Assembly: GCA_937915865.1 (NCBI GenBank)
Contig: CALGIG010000045.1
Location: 206,046-270,045, forward strand
Source: an uncultured Prolixibacteraceae bacterium
GTDB taxonomy: Bacteria; Bacteroidota; Bacteroidia; Bacteroidales; Prolixibacteraceae
Direction of reading: 5' to 3'
DNA length: 64,000 nt
Positions 16,919 through 26,720 of the stretch are shown one piece after another. Every line of letters starts with the position of its first letter. Position 1 is the stretch's first letter. The notes under the pieces are model-generated. The model had not been told where the DNA came from and made no database searches. It saw nothing but the letters and a program-made list of their open reading frames with translations. The translations under genes and the position numbers were made by a program.

Positions 16919-19708
16919 TCAGTTGTTTTTTAAGAATTGCCGCAACACATATTGCAGAATTCCACCGTTGCGGTAGTATTCAATTTCAATAAGCGAGTCC
17001 AAACGGGCAATTACCTTAAAATTAATTTCTTTCCCATTTTCACTCCTGGCTATTACCTGAATTTCTTTTAAAGGCGTAATATTCCGGTCAACACCTGTTA
17101 TTGAAAATACTTCCTTACCAGTAAGTCCCAATTTTTCAGCAGTTTCTCCGCGTTTATACTGAAGCGGCAGCACGCCCATTCCAACCAGGTTGCTCCGGTG
17201 AATACGTTCATAGCTTTCGGCCAGTACACATTTTACTCCCAACAGAAAAGTACCTTTTGCAGCCCAGTCGCGGGAAGAGCCGCTACCGTATTCTTTCCCG
17301 GCTAAAACCAACAATGGAGTTTGGTCTTCTCTGTATTTTTCGGCAGCATCAAAAACGGTCACTTCTTCGCCTGAGGGCAGGTATTGGGTAAATCCCCCTT
17401 CCTTGCCGGCCAGTTTGTTTTTTATCCTGACATTGGCAAACGTGCCGCGCACCATCACTTCATCGTTTCCCCGGCGCGACCCGTAGGAGTTGAAATTCTT
17501 CTTTTCCACTCCTCGCGCTAACAAATATTTGCCAGAGGCGGAAAGTTCGTTAAAAGCACCGGCGGGAGAGATATGGTCGGTGGTAACGCTGTCGCCCAAA
17601 ACCAACAAAGCCCGCGCATTTGGAATATCATGCAGAGGTTCAGGGGGTTCTGAAATATTTTTAAAAAATAGAATTTCTTTAATATAAGTCGAACTTTTAT
17701 CCCAATCATACAATTTTCCTTTAGGAACTTCCAGTGTTCTCCATATTTCATTGCCGCAAAAAATTTCGCCGTAATTCTTTGCGAAATCATCGGGAGAAAG
17801 AACGCGGCTGAGTATTTCATTGATTTCGTCGTCCAATGGCCAAATGTCTTTCAAATAAACAGGTTCCTGATTAGAGTCGAAACTAATTGGCTCTTTGCTT
17901 AAATCGATGTCAACCCGACCGGCAATGGCATAGGCAACCACCAGCATGGGCGACATTAAAAAATTCATTTTTACCTGCGGATGAATTCTTGCTTCAAAAT
18001 TCCGATTGCCGGAAAGAACGGAAGTTAATACCAGATTTTGCTCGTCAACTGCTTTGGCAATGTCGGGCTGTAATGGTCCGGAATTGCCGATACAGGAAGT
18101 GCAGCCATAACCCACCAAATGAAAATGCAGGGCTTCCAAATCTTGCATCAGGCCTACTTTCTCAAGATAATCGGTTACCACCTTCGAACCCGGTGCGAGC
18201 GAAGTCTTCACCCAGGGTTTGACGTCAATCCCATGTTCTCTCGCCTTTCGGGCCACCAATCCGGCGCCAATCATCACAAACGGATTTGACGTGTTGGTGC
18301 AGGAGGTAATGGCGGCAATAGCCACTGCACCGTCCGAAAGCATAAACTTTTCCTGTCCCCTGGTGATCCAAACTGTTTTTAGGCCGTTGTTTACTTTCGC
18401 TTCTATTTCAGCTGAAACTGCCTTCGGCCCCGAATTAGATACAGGCAAATCCCCGCCTTCTCCGTCAAATCGTGTGATCGATTTTTCGATTTCCCTATCT
18501 TCCTGAGCGATATACTTCCGATTGAAGGAATTATCCAGCAGATAAATAAATTTGTCTTTAAACTCCCTTAAAAGGATTTTATCCTGTGGCCGCTTTGGCC
18601 CCGCGAGTGTTGGTTCAATGGTCGAAAGATCCAATTCTAAAACTTCTGTATAATTGATTTCTTCTTCATTTTCGCGCCATAGCATATTGGTTTTGCAATA
18701 CGTTTCCACCAGTGCTATTTGTTCCTCGGAACGATTGCTTTTTCGCATATATTCCAGCGTTTTGTCATCAATGGGGAAATAGGTGACTGTACATCCGAAT
18801 TCGGGCGACATATTGCCTATGGTTGCCCGGTCAGGTACGGAGAGATTATTTAATCCAGGGCCAAAAACTTCGACAAACTTACCGACCACGCCAAATTTCC
18901 GTAATACATCTGCTATGGTTAAAACCAGATCGGTAGCAGTCGACCCCAACGGAAGCTTGCCTGTAAGTTTTAACCCAATCACCTCGGGCATAATAAAATA
19001 AACAGGCTGTCCAAGAATTGCCGCTTCTGCCTCTATGCCTCCTACTCCCCAGCCCAGTACCCCAATACCGTTTATCATTGGGGTGTGGCTGTCTGTTCCT
19101 ACCAGCGTATCAGGAAAAATCTCACCGTTTCTTTCGATAACCGCTTTTGACAGGTATTCAAGGTTCACCTGGTGACAAATACCCATTCCAGGCGGCACCA
19201 CATTGAAATTATCGAAAGAATTTTGCGCCCATTTCAGGAATTGGTAGCGTTCTTTATTGCGCATGTACTCTTCATCCATGTTGCGCTGATAGGAATATTC
19301 TGTTCCGAAATAATCTACCTGAACCGAGTGATCTATCACCAAATCAACAGGTATCAGTGGATTGATGGCATTCGGGTCTTTGCCTTTTCTCGCCACTTCT
19401 GCCCGCAAAGCGGCAATATCCACCACCGCAGGAACGCCGGTAAAATCTTGCATCAAAACGCGGGCGGGTTTAAACGGAACATCTTTATCCGAACCTTTCG
19501 GCATCCAATTTAAAAGCGTTTCAATATTTTCTTTAGTAACCGAGAAATCGTCGAAATTACGCAAAGCGTTTTCTAATAAAATCCGAATAGAAAAAGGGAG
19601 TTTCCCTATTACGAATCCTTGTTTTTGTAATTCACGAAGGCTGCAATAGAAATACTCCTTTCCATTGATCTTTAATGTTTTTCTGATTTGAAAGATATCT
19701 TTTACCAT
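16919..19708 (-). CDS. acnA: Aconitate hydratase, AcnA type
   Basis: 929 residues, the normal length for the AcnA/IRP1-like class. It interconverts citrate and isocitrate with a labile [4Fe-4S] cluster. The three cluster cysteines are visible: Cys470 in TSCTNTSNP, and Cys536 and Cys539 in GYGCTSCIGNSGP. GTDSHTPMINGIGVLGWGVGG (about residues 204-224) and the C-terminal swivel-domain motif GKEYGSGSSRDWAAKG are also present. AcnA-type enzymes are often the stress-stable isoform in organisms that have two aconitases; whether this genome has another cannot be seen. Placement among NO-defence genes suggests a role under nitrosative stress. Confidence 0.95.
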   Translation of the reverse strand: MVKDIFQIRKTLKINGKEYFYCSLRELQKQGFVIGKLPFSIRILLENALRNFDDFSVTKENIETLLNWMPKGSDKDVPFKPARVLMQDFTGVPAVVDIAALRAEVARKGKDPNAINPLIPVDLVIDHSVQVDYFGTEYSYQRNMDEEYMRNKERYQFLKWAQNSFDNFNVVPPGMGICHQVNLEYLSKAVIERNGEIFPDTLVGTDSHTPMINGIGVLGWGVGGIEAEAAILGQPVYFIMPEVIGLKLTGKLPLGSTATDLVLTIADVLRKFGVVGKFVEVFGPGLNNLSVPDRATIGNMSPEFGCTVTYFPIDDKTLEYMRKSNRSEEQIALVETYCKTNMLWRENEEEINYTEVLELDLSTIEPTLAGPKRPQDKILLREFKDKFIYLLDNSFNRKYIAQEDREIEKSITRFDGEGGDLPVSNSGPKAVSAEIEAKVNNGLKTVWITRGQEKFMLSDGAVAIAAITSCTNTSNPFVMIGAGLVARKAREHGIDVKPWVKTSLAPGSKVVTDYLEKVGLMQDLEALHFHLVGYGCTSCIGNSGPLQPDIAKAVDEQNLVLTSVLSGNRNFEARIHPQVKMNFLMSPMLVVAYAIAGRVDIDLSKEPISFDSNQEPVYLKDIWPLDDEINEILSRVLSPDDFAKNYGEIFCGNEIWRTLEVPKGKLYDWDKSSTYIKEILFFKNISEPPEPLHDIPNARALLVLGDSVTTDHISPAGAFNELSASGKYLLARGVEKKNFNSYGSRRGNDEVMVRGTFANVRIKNKLAGKEGGFTQYLPSGEEVTVFDAAEKYREDQTPLLVLAGKEYGSGSSRDWAAKGTFLLGVKCVLAESYERIHRSNLVGMGVLPLQYKRGETAEKLGLTGKEVFSITGVDRNITPLKEIQVIARSENGKEINFKVIARLDSLIEIEYYRNGGILQYVLRQFLKNN

Positions 19709-19853
19709 AATAAGAGTTGAATATGTTACTTCAATCTTAGTTTAAAACATCTGCCAATCAATTTGGTTGTATGGCACGAAACTTCTTCCTGATTTTTGTA
19801 TCTAATGTCAGTTTCACGGGAAATTCAGTTACTTCAGGAGGATTTGTATCTTA

Positions 19854-20492
19854 TCATTCGTTATGCCCTTCATGACCACCACCATGTTCAAGAATGTCAT
19901 GCATGGCTTCAATCGTGTGGGTGTAGCTGACATAGGCTTTTACAAAGGCTCGCCCCTGCTCCGTTGAATTATCTTTAACTTTATCAAGTTCCGATACTTT
20001 TTGATATTTCTCTCGAATTACCTTATTAATGTGGGCATTCAGTTTTACTAAAAAATCATCCACATTACCAACTTCAATGGCCTCATCGGTCATTTGAATA
20101 ATTTGTTTTGTGATTCCGGCGGGTTTTAACCCGGTGTAGGGTGCGCCTTCTGTTTGGCGGTGCAGACGAACCAAAGTTTCAAAGAAATGTTTTTCAACAA
20201 TTGCGTAAACCTCTTTATCTCCATTTTTAAGCTGAATGGTTTTGTTGAATAAAGGAATAATTTCCTTTTCCTGTTCAGTAGTAATCCACTTCAGGACCAA
20301 ATTGACATTGTTGGTTTCAAGTGCTTTGATAGCATCCTTGATTACCGGACCATCGTACGAATCGCAATGTGCGAAAGCTGTTGTACTCATAAATACAGTT
20401 AACACGAATAATAAGAGAGTAGTACCTGCTACTTTAAACGATTTTTTTACTTCGAAACTACTTTGTAGTGTTTCTTTTTCTGCATTTTTCAT
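19854..20492 (-). CDS. DUF6448-like secreted protein
   Basis: The 212-residue protein has an N-terminal region of about 18 polar residues, then a hydrophobic segment (TTLLLFVLTVFMSTTAFA) ending in AFAHC, consistent with export. The mature part begins HCDSYDGPVIKDAIKAL and includes FFETLVRLHRQTEGAPYTGLKPAG, which I recognise as the DUF6448 pattern. The C-terminus is histidine-rich (HDILEHGGGHEGH), so metal binding is possible. Function is unknown. It lies between aconitase and an AraC-type regulator, all on the minus strand. Confidence 0.7.
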   Translation of the reverse strand: MKNAEKETLQSSFEVKKSFKVAGTTLLLFVLTVFMSTTAFAHCDSYDGPVIKDAIKALETNNVNLVLKWITTEQEKEIIPLFNKTIQLKNGDKEVYAIVEKHFFETLVRLHRQTEGAPYTGLKPAGITKQIIQMTDEAIEVGNVDDFLVKLNAHINKVIREKYQKVSELDKVKDNSTEQGRAFVKAYVSYTHTIEAMHDILEHGGGHEGHNE

Positions 20493-20654
20493 TTTTACTG
20501 ATTTTTAATTGATTAATAAAACTTATTTCTGAAGCAAAAATAAAGGCAGCAAAACACCTGTGCGACCTACTTTCTAAAGTGGCACTCCTTTTATTACTAC
20601 GGATAGTCCCGCTTTATAAAACGATACTTGAAATGGGAAAGAAATTACTGAATT

Positions 20655-21785
20655 CTAAATGCGAAGGGACTTTTTATATTCGCTGGGAGTAAACCCGGTA
20701 ACATTTTTAAAAACCCGGTTAAAAGCCGACTTGGAATTGAACCCGGATTCAAACGCAATACCCAGGATTGAAAAGTTAATGTATTGCGGATTTGCTATTT
20801 TAGATTTCACATCGTCTACCCGATGACGGTTAATAAAATCGAAGAAGTTTGATCCAATATTTTCATTAATAACCTGCGATAAATAATGAGATGGGATATC
20901 CACCTCTTTGGCCAGTTGTGGAAGATTCAAATCCGGATTCAGATAAGGCTTTTCTTCCTCCATGAACCGGGTCAGTTTGTCCAGATATAATCTGGCTTCT
21001 GACTCTTTTAATCTTGAGCTTGCATATTTTTCCGGTTTCTGCTCCAGAATTAATGATTCCTTTTCAGAAAATAAAAATAGTTCTCTCTGTTTAAGCCCAT
21101 AATAACCGATAAGGATGATAAAAATGGACAGCGAAAGCGAAATCCCATCGGTACAGAAAATCCACGAAAAAAGATTAAACACGTGATGAATTACAGAGAC
21201 AATCATTAACAAAGTCCATACAGAACCAAATATGTACACCAACTTTCGCAGCCAATCAAGGTTTATATTTTCGTCTCTGGAAAAATTATTAAAAATGCGG
21301 ATATCCAGGCTTTTAAACAGTCGGGTTGAAAGAATGAAATATACAGGTCCAGATAAAACAACCAATATTAAGAACAATTGAAACAACAAGGGCGGTTCAT
21401 GTTCATTTGCAACATGGCTTAAACTGATTCGTTCCGATACCGATGGGAAAAATGATACAACCATCAAATAAAAATTAAACAGGAAGAAAGGCGTAAAATG
21501 GAGAAGGTTTTTGCCTGTGAATTTACCCGATGTTTTTACCAGTAAAGAAATATAGAAATACAGGAAAGGGCCATGCAACAGAAGAAGGGATATAAAGCCA
21601 GCCGAAAGAAGTGGAAAGCGCGTGAACAATTCATTGGAAAAAAGGCCATACACACCTGTATATATGCCCAAATAAATTAGCCAGAAAATCAGTATTTTAT
21701 CATGTAAGGCCTTCGGTTTTTTCTGAAAAAGTAAAACAGAGAAAAAGAGGGCATTGAAAGCTGCAATTAAAAATATGTATCTCAT
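20655..21785 (-). CDS. AraC family regulator with N-terminal membrane domain
   Basis: 376 residues. The first ~240 residues form about seven hydrophobic helices, followed by a C-terminal AraC-type double helix-turn-helix (about 265-376) with the family signature NFSILGIAFESGFNSKSAFNRVFKNVTGFTPSEY. Membrane-tethered AraC proteins are common in Bacteroidota and are thought to sense signals at the membrane. Its target is unknown; the adjacent DUF6448 gene lies about 160 bases downstream on the same strand. The FMN-binding-protein gene is about 100 bases upstream. Confidence 0.88.
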   Translation of the reverse strand: MRYIFLIAAFNALFFSVLLFQKKPKALHDKILIFWLIYLGIYTGVYGLFSNELFTRFPLLSAGFISLLLLHGPFLYFYISLLVKTSGKFTGKNLLHFTPFFLFNFYLMVVSFFPSVSERISLSHVANEHEPPLLFQLFLILVVLSGPVYFILSTRLFKSLDIRIFNNFSRDENINLDWLRKLVYIFGSVWTLLMIVSVIHHVFNLFSWIFCTDGISLSLSIFIILIGYYGLKQRELFLFSEKESLILEQKPEKYASSRLKESEARLYLDKLTRFMEEEKPYLNPDLNLPQLAKEVDIPSHYLSQVINENIGSNFFDFINRHRVDDVKSKIANPQYINFSILGIAFESGFNSKSAFNRVFKNVTGFTPSEYKKSLRI

Positions 21786-21884
21786 AATTCAGAGAAAAGG
21801 AGGAATTTTCATCAACATATCAGACGATATTTTCAAACTAAAAGAGCGCCTTCTTTCCCGCTGGTCCGAGGCAATTAACCATTC

Positions 21885-22262
21885 TCAGAGGGTCTGTACC
21901 GAAGTTTCGATTGAAATTTCTAGTACTGCCCTGGCCCATACAAATTTAGCTTTCATTAAATCAAATTCAGCGCCATCCTTTGTAAATCTTGCTGTTCCGG
22001 TAATCAGGAAACCTGCTCCCTTGTAATTTAACCCCTGAACTTCGCGGCTTCCAATGGTCAATTTAACCAACTGGTTTTCCTTTACATTCTTTTCCGTTTT
22101 ATTCATTCCTCCAACCGGGATTAACATTTTCCCATCTGGAGTAATATTGACATAGCTATTCCAGGTATTTACAACATGAGGCCCATCCATACCCTGGGTT
22201 ACAATTGCAACTTCCCCATCGGCAGGATGTGACAAAATTTCCAATAATTTTTCGTTCAGCAT
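21885..22262 (-). CDS. FMN-binding protein, pyridoxamine 5'-phosphate oxidase-like fold
   Basis: 125 residues. The segments VAIVTQGMDGPHVVNTWNS (about residues 18-36), VGGMNKTEKNV and GAGFLITGTARF closely resemble the small FMN-binding protein of Desulfovibrio, a split-barrel flavoprotein. It is probably a soluble electron-transfer or flavin-reductase-type protein. CAAAGTTA at 22328-22335 reads TAACTTTG on the minus strand, a plausible -7 promoter element, 66 bases before the start codon. It is divergent from ilvD. Confidence 0.82.
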   Translation of the reverse strand: MLNEKLLEILSHPADGEVAIVTQGMDGPHVVNTWNSYVNITPDGKMLIPVGGMNKTEKNVKENQLVKLTIGSREVQGLNYKGAGFLITGTARFTKDGAEFDLMKAKFVWARAVLEISIETSVQTL

Positions 22263-22572
22263 TTTATATCTCCCTAAAATTTAGTTAATAAATGAAGGTA
22301 TTTCTGTTTTTTCTGAAGTTACGGGTCCAAAGTTACTTTAATTCACGATTTTCTTCATGTTTTTTCTTTTGTTCCAGATAACCGACTGCTTTTCCCGCTA
22401 TCAAAATTTAGAGAAAGGACAGACTACAATGCCTAATTCTCCCTTTAGTTTTTCTTCCTGAAGTGTAAATCATTCCGACTGATGATTATTCGACCCCACA
22501 AACAAAACAGAGGTTTGGATCGTTATTTTCAAAGCACAATCCATCACAGCCATCACACGAAAACTTCCAGAT
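22263..22572. other. Divergent intergenic region between the FMN-binding protein and ilvD
   Basis: About 310 bases without a credible gene. It holds the minus-strand -7 element at 22335-22328. No copy of either operator motif seen elsewhere in this window was found here, and I did not find a clear TAnnTTTG element for ilvD. Confidence 0.5.
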
Positions 22573-24249
22573 ATGGACAAAAAACTAAACAAATACAGCG
22601 AAAAAATTACTCAGGATGACAGCCTTCCGGCAGCTCAGGCTATGCTTTACGCAATAGGTATGAACGAAAACGATCTTAAAAAAGGTCAGGTTGGCATCGT
22701 GAGCACCGGGTTTCAGGGAAATCCCTGCAACATGCATTTAAATGGGTTGGCTGAGGAAGTAAAAAAAGGAGTGGACGATCAGGAGGATTTGTACGGTTTA
22801 ATCTTTCATACCATTGGAGTGAGCGACGGAATAACCAATGGAACGGAAGGCATGAAATATTCGCTGCCATCGCGGGAAATTATTGCCGACTCTATTGAAA
22901 CCGTTGTCAGTGCTCAGTTTTACGATGCTGTTATTCCCATAGTCGGTTGCGATAAAAATATGCCCGGGGCCATGATTGCCTTGGGGCGCCTGAACAGACA
23001 ATCGATTCTGTTGTATGGCGGCACGGTTAAAAAGGGGCGGTGGAAAGGAGAAGATCTGAATATTATATCGGCATTTGAAGCCTATGGAGAACGTATCAAA
23101 GGCAATATTTCAGATGAAGATTATAAAGGAATCATAAAAAATTGCATCCCAGGAGCAGGGGCCTGCGGAGGCATGTATACAGCCAACACAATGGCTTCAG
23201 CCATTGAATGTATGGGTATGAGTCTACCCTACTCATCGTCCAATCCGGCCCTGAGCAAGGAAAAGGGATTGGAGTGTGCTGAAATAGGCCGGGCGATTAA
23301 GAAACTCCTGAAAGAAGATATCAAGCCAAAAGACATCATGACCAGGCAAGCATTTGAAAATGCCATCACCTTAATCATGGCATTGGGAGGATCGACAAAC
23401 GCAGTCATTCACCTGATAGCCATAGCAAAATCTGTCGATGTGGCTTTGGATATCAACGATTTTCAGCACATAAGCAATCAAACGCCTTACCTGGCGGACT
23501 TGAAACCTAGTGGCAAATATTTATTCGAAGACTTGCACGACGCGGGTGGTATTCCCGGTGTAATGAAATTTCTTCTGAAAGAAAACTATCTGGACGGCAA
23601 TTGCATGACTGTTACCGGTAAAACATTGGGAGAGAACCTGGAAGAAGTTGCCGACCTGGCAAAGGGACAAAAGATTATCAGACCATTTGCTGACCCGATA
23701 AAAAAACATGGTCATATACAAATCCTTTTTGGAAACCTTGCTGAAGAAGGTGCAGTGGCTAAGATTACAGGCAAAGAAGGCGAACTTTTTACCGGCCCTG
23801 CCAAAGTATTTGAAGATGAATTTGAAGCCATTAAAGGCATTCAGACGAAAGTAGTAAAAGGCGATGTGATCGTAATCCGGAATTCAGGTCCAAAAGGCGG
23901 CCCCGGGATGCCTGAAATGTTAAAACCTACCAGCGTGGTGATGGGTGCCGGGTTAGGGAAAGATGTTGCTTTAATTACTGATGGCCGGTTTTCAGGGGGT
24001 TCTCATGGATTTGTTGTGGGGCACATCACTCCTGAAGCTTCCGAAGGCGGATTGATCGGATTACTTCGGGATGGTGATATCATTACCATTGATGCCGTCA
24101 ACAACCGTTTGGAAGTCGACCTTAGTGAAACCGAGATTACTGCCAGAAGAAAAACATGGCAAAAGCCACCTTACAAGGTAACTTCAGGCATATTAAAAAA
24201 ATACATCAGTTTGGTATCAACTGCATCTGAAGGTTGCACTACCGATTAA
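22573..24249 (+). CDS. ilvD: Dihydroxy-acid dehydratase
   Basis: 558 residues, full family length. It dehydrates dihydroxy-acids in valine, leucine and isoleucine synthesis using an Fe-S cluster. The three cluster cysteines are visible: Cys52 in GNPCNMH, Cys126 in GCDKNMPG and Cys198 in GAGACGGMYTANTM. The C-terminal active-site segment DGRFSGGSHGFVVGHITPEA is intact. No other branched-chain biosynthesis gene is adjacent, which is unusual because ilvD normally sits with ilvBN/ilvC/leu genes. IlvD is a well-known NO target, so this may be an extra or stress-regulated copy; that is inference. Confidence 0.95.
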   Translation: MDKKLNKYSEKITQDDSLPAAQAMLYAIGMNENDLKKGQVGIVSTGFQGNPCNMHLNGLAEEVKKGVDDQEDLYGLIFHTIGVSDGITNGTEGMKYSLPSREIIADSIETVVSAQFYDAVIPIVGCDKNMPGAMIALGRLNRQSILLYGGTVKKGRWKGEDLNIISAFEAYGERIKGNISDEDYKGIIKNCIPGAGACGGMYTANTMASAIECMGMSLPYSSSNPALSKEKGLECAEIGRAIKKLLKEDIKPKDIMTRQAFENAITLIMALGGSTNAVIHLIAIAKSVDVALDINDFQHISNQTPYLADLKPSGKYLFEDLHDAGGIPGVMKFLLKENYLDGNCMTVTGKTLGENLEEVADLAKGQKIIRPFADPIKKHGHIQILFGNLAEEGAVAKITGKEGELFTGPAKVFEDEFEAIKGIQTKVVKGDVIVIRNSGPKGGPGMPEMLKPTSVVMGAGLGKDVALITDGRFSGGSHGFVVGHITPEASEGGLIGLLRDGDIITIDAVNNRLEVDLSETEITARRKTWQKPPYKVTSGILKKYISLVSTASEGCTTD

Positions 24250-24426
24250 GAAATTCGTCCTCTTCTTCCAACTCCGAAAGAAGTTAGTCTGGTGTAAATT
24301 AAAATGGGTTGATTGATGAAAGATTCAAAACGATCGTTTTATTTACATTCAGCTCAGTGAGCGAGGTTACAATTCGTTTTTATAATATGCTTATAGTGGT
24401 AATTTATGAAATATTTGCTAATTTTG

Positions 24427-24458
24427 ATCGGATGCGATGCATATACATCGGATACGAT
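24427..24458 (+). promoter_or_regulatory. Direct-repeat operator candidate for the MarR-like regulator
   Basis: ATCGGATGCGAT (24427-24438) and ATCGGATACGAT (24447-24458) are tandem copies offset by 20 bp, about two helical turns. The second copy is identical to the arm of the palindrome 25710-25741 in front of the MarR-like gene. They lie about 80 bases upstream of the first GreA/Rnk-like gene, linking the regulator to this target. Confidence 0.65.
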
Positions 24459-24536
24459 TTTATATAAAAATGGCTGATCGAATTCTACCCTTAATGGTTT
24501 GGGGTCAAAACAATTATAGCGCACAAGTAAAAATCA

Positions 24537-24956
24537 ATGTCCATGGAAAATGAAATTATTTTGACGGAATTGGATTATTTGAGATTGAACTCGTTAATCT
24601 TGAGGTTACTTGACGAAAGAAATCAAAATATAAGAGAGTTGAATTTTCTAAATATCGAAATCAAAACAGCGAAAAAAGTTGCTCCAAAAAAAATTAAGCC
24701 TGACTTGGTTACAATGGGTTCGAGTATAGAAGTTACATTCTTGGAAACAGGTAAAACACTGGAATTGAAATTAGTTTACCCTCATGATGCAAATCACGAA
24801 GATGGGCAAATCTCGGTTTTGTCTTCTTTGGGTTGTGCCTTGTTGGGCGCCAAAGTGGGAGATTCAATTTCGTATAGAATATTAGGAGGTAATCAAACTG
24901 TTAGGATAGGGAAAGTCCTGTACCAGCCAGAAGCCAATGGAGTTGATTTAGCATAA
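24537..24956 (+). CDS. GreA/GreB-Rnk-like protein, paralogue 1
   Basis: 139 residues. The C-terminal half matches the FKBP-like domain shared by GreA/GreB and Rnk: KIKPDLVTMGSSIEVTF, ELKLVYPHDAN, and ISVLSSLGCALLGAKVGDSISY (about residues 54-112), closing with VLYQPEANG. The N-terminal ~50 residues are predicted helical but too short to be a full Gre coiled coil, so it is closer to Rnk. Such proteins bind RNA polymerase near the secondary channel. The start is taken at 24537, with an alternative ATG two codons on. First of four related genes. Confidence 0.82.
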   Translation: MSMENEIILTELDYLRLNSLILRLLDERNQNIRELNFLNIEIKTAKKVAPKKIKPDLVTMGSSIEVTFLETGKTLELKLVYPHDANHEDGQISVLSSLGCALLGAKVGDSISYRILGGNQTVRIGKVLYQPEANGVDLA

Positions 24957-24961
24957 TAAAT

Positions 24962-25663
24962 TCATTTATATAAATGCCTTAGTGAGTCCATTAAATTAGA
25001 TAATTCAGCAAAGGGTTTATTGTTATGCTTTTGGAAAATGTCATTATGAAAATCGTCGATTTCTTCCAAAACAGGTAGTACCTTTTTCCATTTATTATCA
25101 CTTATCACGGTAAAGAACATGGTGCTTTCGTCGTTTATCCGCTTTTTTGCCTGCTCATAAACAGATTTCCCCAAATCAGACATAATAAGCAGTTTAATTC
25201 TTTTGTCAGTTTCATCCTGGATTTCATATAGTAAGCCGTTATTAATCAGCCTCCTAATAGTATCCATACCGGTAGTATATTCCAGATGGTACATATTGAT
25301 CAGATCAGTCTTTTTTGCTCTTTCCAGCATATCAACTGCCTGTAAAAATAGAAATTCCAAACGCGTATTTATTACCATATCTTTCAGCGCTTTCCGTGCG
25401 TAGAATTCATGATATCTGGCAATTCCCGCAGCAGCTTCTAAAAATCGGATTTTATCATCGAAGTGATTTTTTAAAGAAACTGCAGCGCTTGGATAACGAG
25501 CTGATATTGCTTTATTTATTAATTGATCCTGAAGTTCAGGTTCTTCGTGTGATTTACTTATAATCCACTTTGCAAAACTAATGACATCTAATTGTCTATT
25601 TTCCTGTTCAAAATCCTCAAAAAGGTCAATTAACTGTTTTATAACAGCATACTTATTTCCCAT
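24962..25663 (-). CDS. MarR-like winged-helix transcriptional regulator
   Basis: The 233-residue protein contains a winged-helix segment in the C-terminal half: LEYTTGMDTIRRLINNGLLYEIQDETDKRIKLLIMSDLGKSVYEQ (about residues 126-170) is typical of MarR-family wing and dimerisation regions. The N-terminal ~90 residues do not match anything I recognise and make it longer than a usual MarR protein (~150). It is divergent from the second GreA/Rnk-like gene, with a perfect palindrome (25710-25741) between them. The gene stands inside the GreA/Rnk-like cluster and probably regulates it. Confidence 0.7.
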   Translation of the reverse strand: MGNKYAVIKQLIDLFEDFEQENRQLDVISFAKWIISKSHEEPELQDQLINKAISARYPSAAVSLKNHFDDKIRFLEAAAGIARYHEFYARKALKDMVINTRLEFLFLQAVDMLERAKKTDLINMYHLEYTTGMDTIRRLINNGLLYEIQDETDKRIKLLIMSDLGKSVYEQAKKRINDESTMFFTVISDNKWKKVLPVLEEIDDFHNDIFQKHNNKPFAELSNLMDSLRHLYK

Positions 25664-25673
25664 CAGTATATTT

Positions 25674-25741
25674 TTTGTGTAAAAGTATAAAAATATTCGC
25701 TATGTTTGTATCGGATACGATGTAATAATATCGTATCCGAT
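25674..25741 (+). promoter_or_regulatory. Promoter and perfect palindrome between the MarR-like and GreA/Rnk-like genes
   Basis: 25710-25741 is a perfect inverted repeat: arms ATCGGATACGAT and ATCGTATCCGAT with an 8-nt centre. Directly before it TATGTTTG (25701-25708) fits the -7 consensus, with TTTG at 25674-25677 as a possible -33 element at a rather long spacing. The palindrome would cover the start of transcription, so binding should repress. The same half-site occurs twice at 24427-24458. Confidence 0.72.
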
Positions 25742-25795
25742 TTTATTTTACAATTTATAAGTCAAACAATATATATTCTTTTAAAAATTGAAGAT

Positions 25796-26215
25796 ATGTT
25801 AAAACTACCAATATTTGAGGAATTCAGGATTATAGAGACTCATAAAAAGTCGATAACATTTTCTGATTACTTCAGGCTCATGAACAAGATAAAAACTGAT
25901 GTGGGAAAAGAAGAAGTTTCTCCTAAGCGGTTACATCAGCTTTTTCTGGCATTAACCTTTAGCATTAAATTTCCATCAAATGATATTCCTGAAAATTTTG
26001 TCAGGATGAATTCACGTATTTTAATTAGCAATTCGGAACATATAAAACAACGAATCCGGATAGTTTATCAGTGCGAAGTGGAATCAAACGATGATTATTC
26101 AATTTACAGTATGCTTGGATTTGTTTGTTTGGGACTTAAAGTGGGAGAAACTGCAAGGTACATTGATGGAGAAAGATTGAAACAGATTAGAATAGAGAAA
26201 ATTATTTCACATTGA
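25796..26215 (+). CDS. GreA/GreB-Rnk-like protein, paralogue 2 (divergent)
   Basis: 139 residues from ATG 25796; the longer frame opens with 30 codons that run through the operator region, so they are excluded. The C-terminal part (IPENFVRMNSRILISNSEHIKQRIRIVY, then YSMLGFVCLGLKVGETARY) aligns with the FKBP-like domain of its neighbours, but it lacks the closing YQPEANG motif and is the most diverged of the four. The N-terminal half (IETHKKSITFSDYFRLMNKI) is also different. Probably an RNA polymerase-binding factor of altered specificity. Confidence 0.65.
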   Translation: MLKLPIFEEFRIIETHKKSITFSDYFRLMNKIKTDVGKEEVSPKRLHQLFLALTFSIKFPSNDIPENFVRMNSRILISNSEHIKQRIRIVYQCEVESNDDYSIYSMLGFVCLGLKVGETARYIDGERLKQIRIEKIISH

Positions 26216-26277
26216 GAAACGCACTTAATGAACAGTTAATCAATTCAGAAAAGAAAAAACAATTAAAGCAAATAGAT

Positions 26278-26691
26278 ATGAAAAGGAACATTATTATTAC
26301 TGATTATGATTATGCTAGACTGGCTAGCCTGATTGGTTCGATTAAGAAAACTAAAAATGAAGAACTCAGAAACCTAACCATTTTATGTGATGAAATTGCT
26401 CGTGCTGAAAGGGTAAATCCGAAAGAAATTGAACCTGATTTTGTAACCATGAACTCTCAAGTTGAGGTAATTGATTTAGATAATGGAAAAGTGATGACTA
26501 TAAAGCTTGTGTATCCCAAAGATGCCGATTTCAGAAAGGGAAATATTTCCATTCTCTCACTTTTAGGTAGCGCTCTATTGGGTTACAGGGTTGGAAGCAT
26601 AATAAAGTTTGATGCCCCTTTTGGCGAAAAAAGAATTAGAATTAAAAGCATTATCTATCAACCTGAAGCAAATGGAGTTTTTGATGTTTAG
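26278..26691 (+). CDS. GreA/GreB-Rnk-like protein, paralogue 3
   Basis: 137 residues from ATG 26278; the upstream frame opens with a TTG overlapping the previous stop, and its 22 codons are lysine/glutamine-rich without family similarity. The core is very like paralogue 1: ERVNPKEIEPDFVTMNSQVEV, TIKLVYPKDADF, ISILSLLGSALLGYRVGS and the closing IIYQPEANG. Same gene direction and short spacing as paralogue 2. Confidence 0.82.
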   Translation: MKRNIIITDYDYARLASLIGSIKKTKNEELRNLTILCDEIARAERVNPKEIEPDFVTMNSQVEVIDLDNGKVMTIKLVYPKDADFRKGNISILSLLGSALLGYRVGSIIKFDAPFGEKRIRIKSIIYQPEANGVFDV

Positions 26692-26720
26692 CTTATAGAT
26701 CGATTGTTTAAGTCATATTC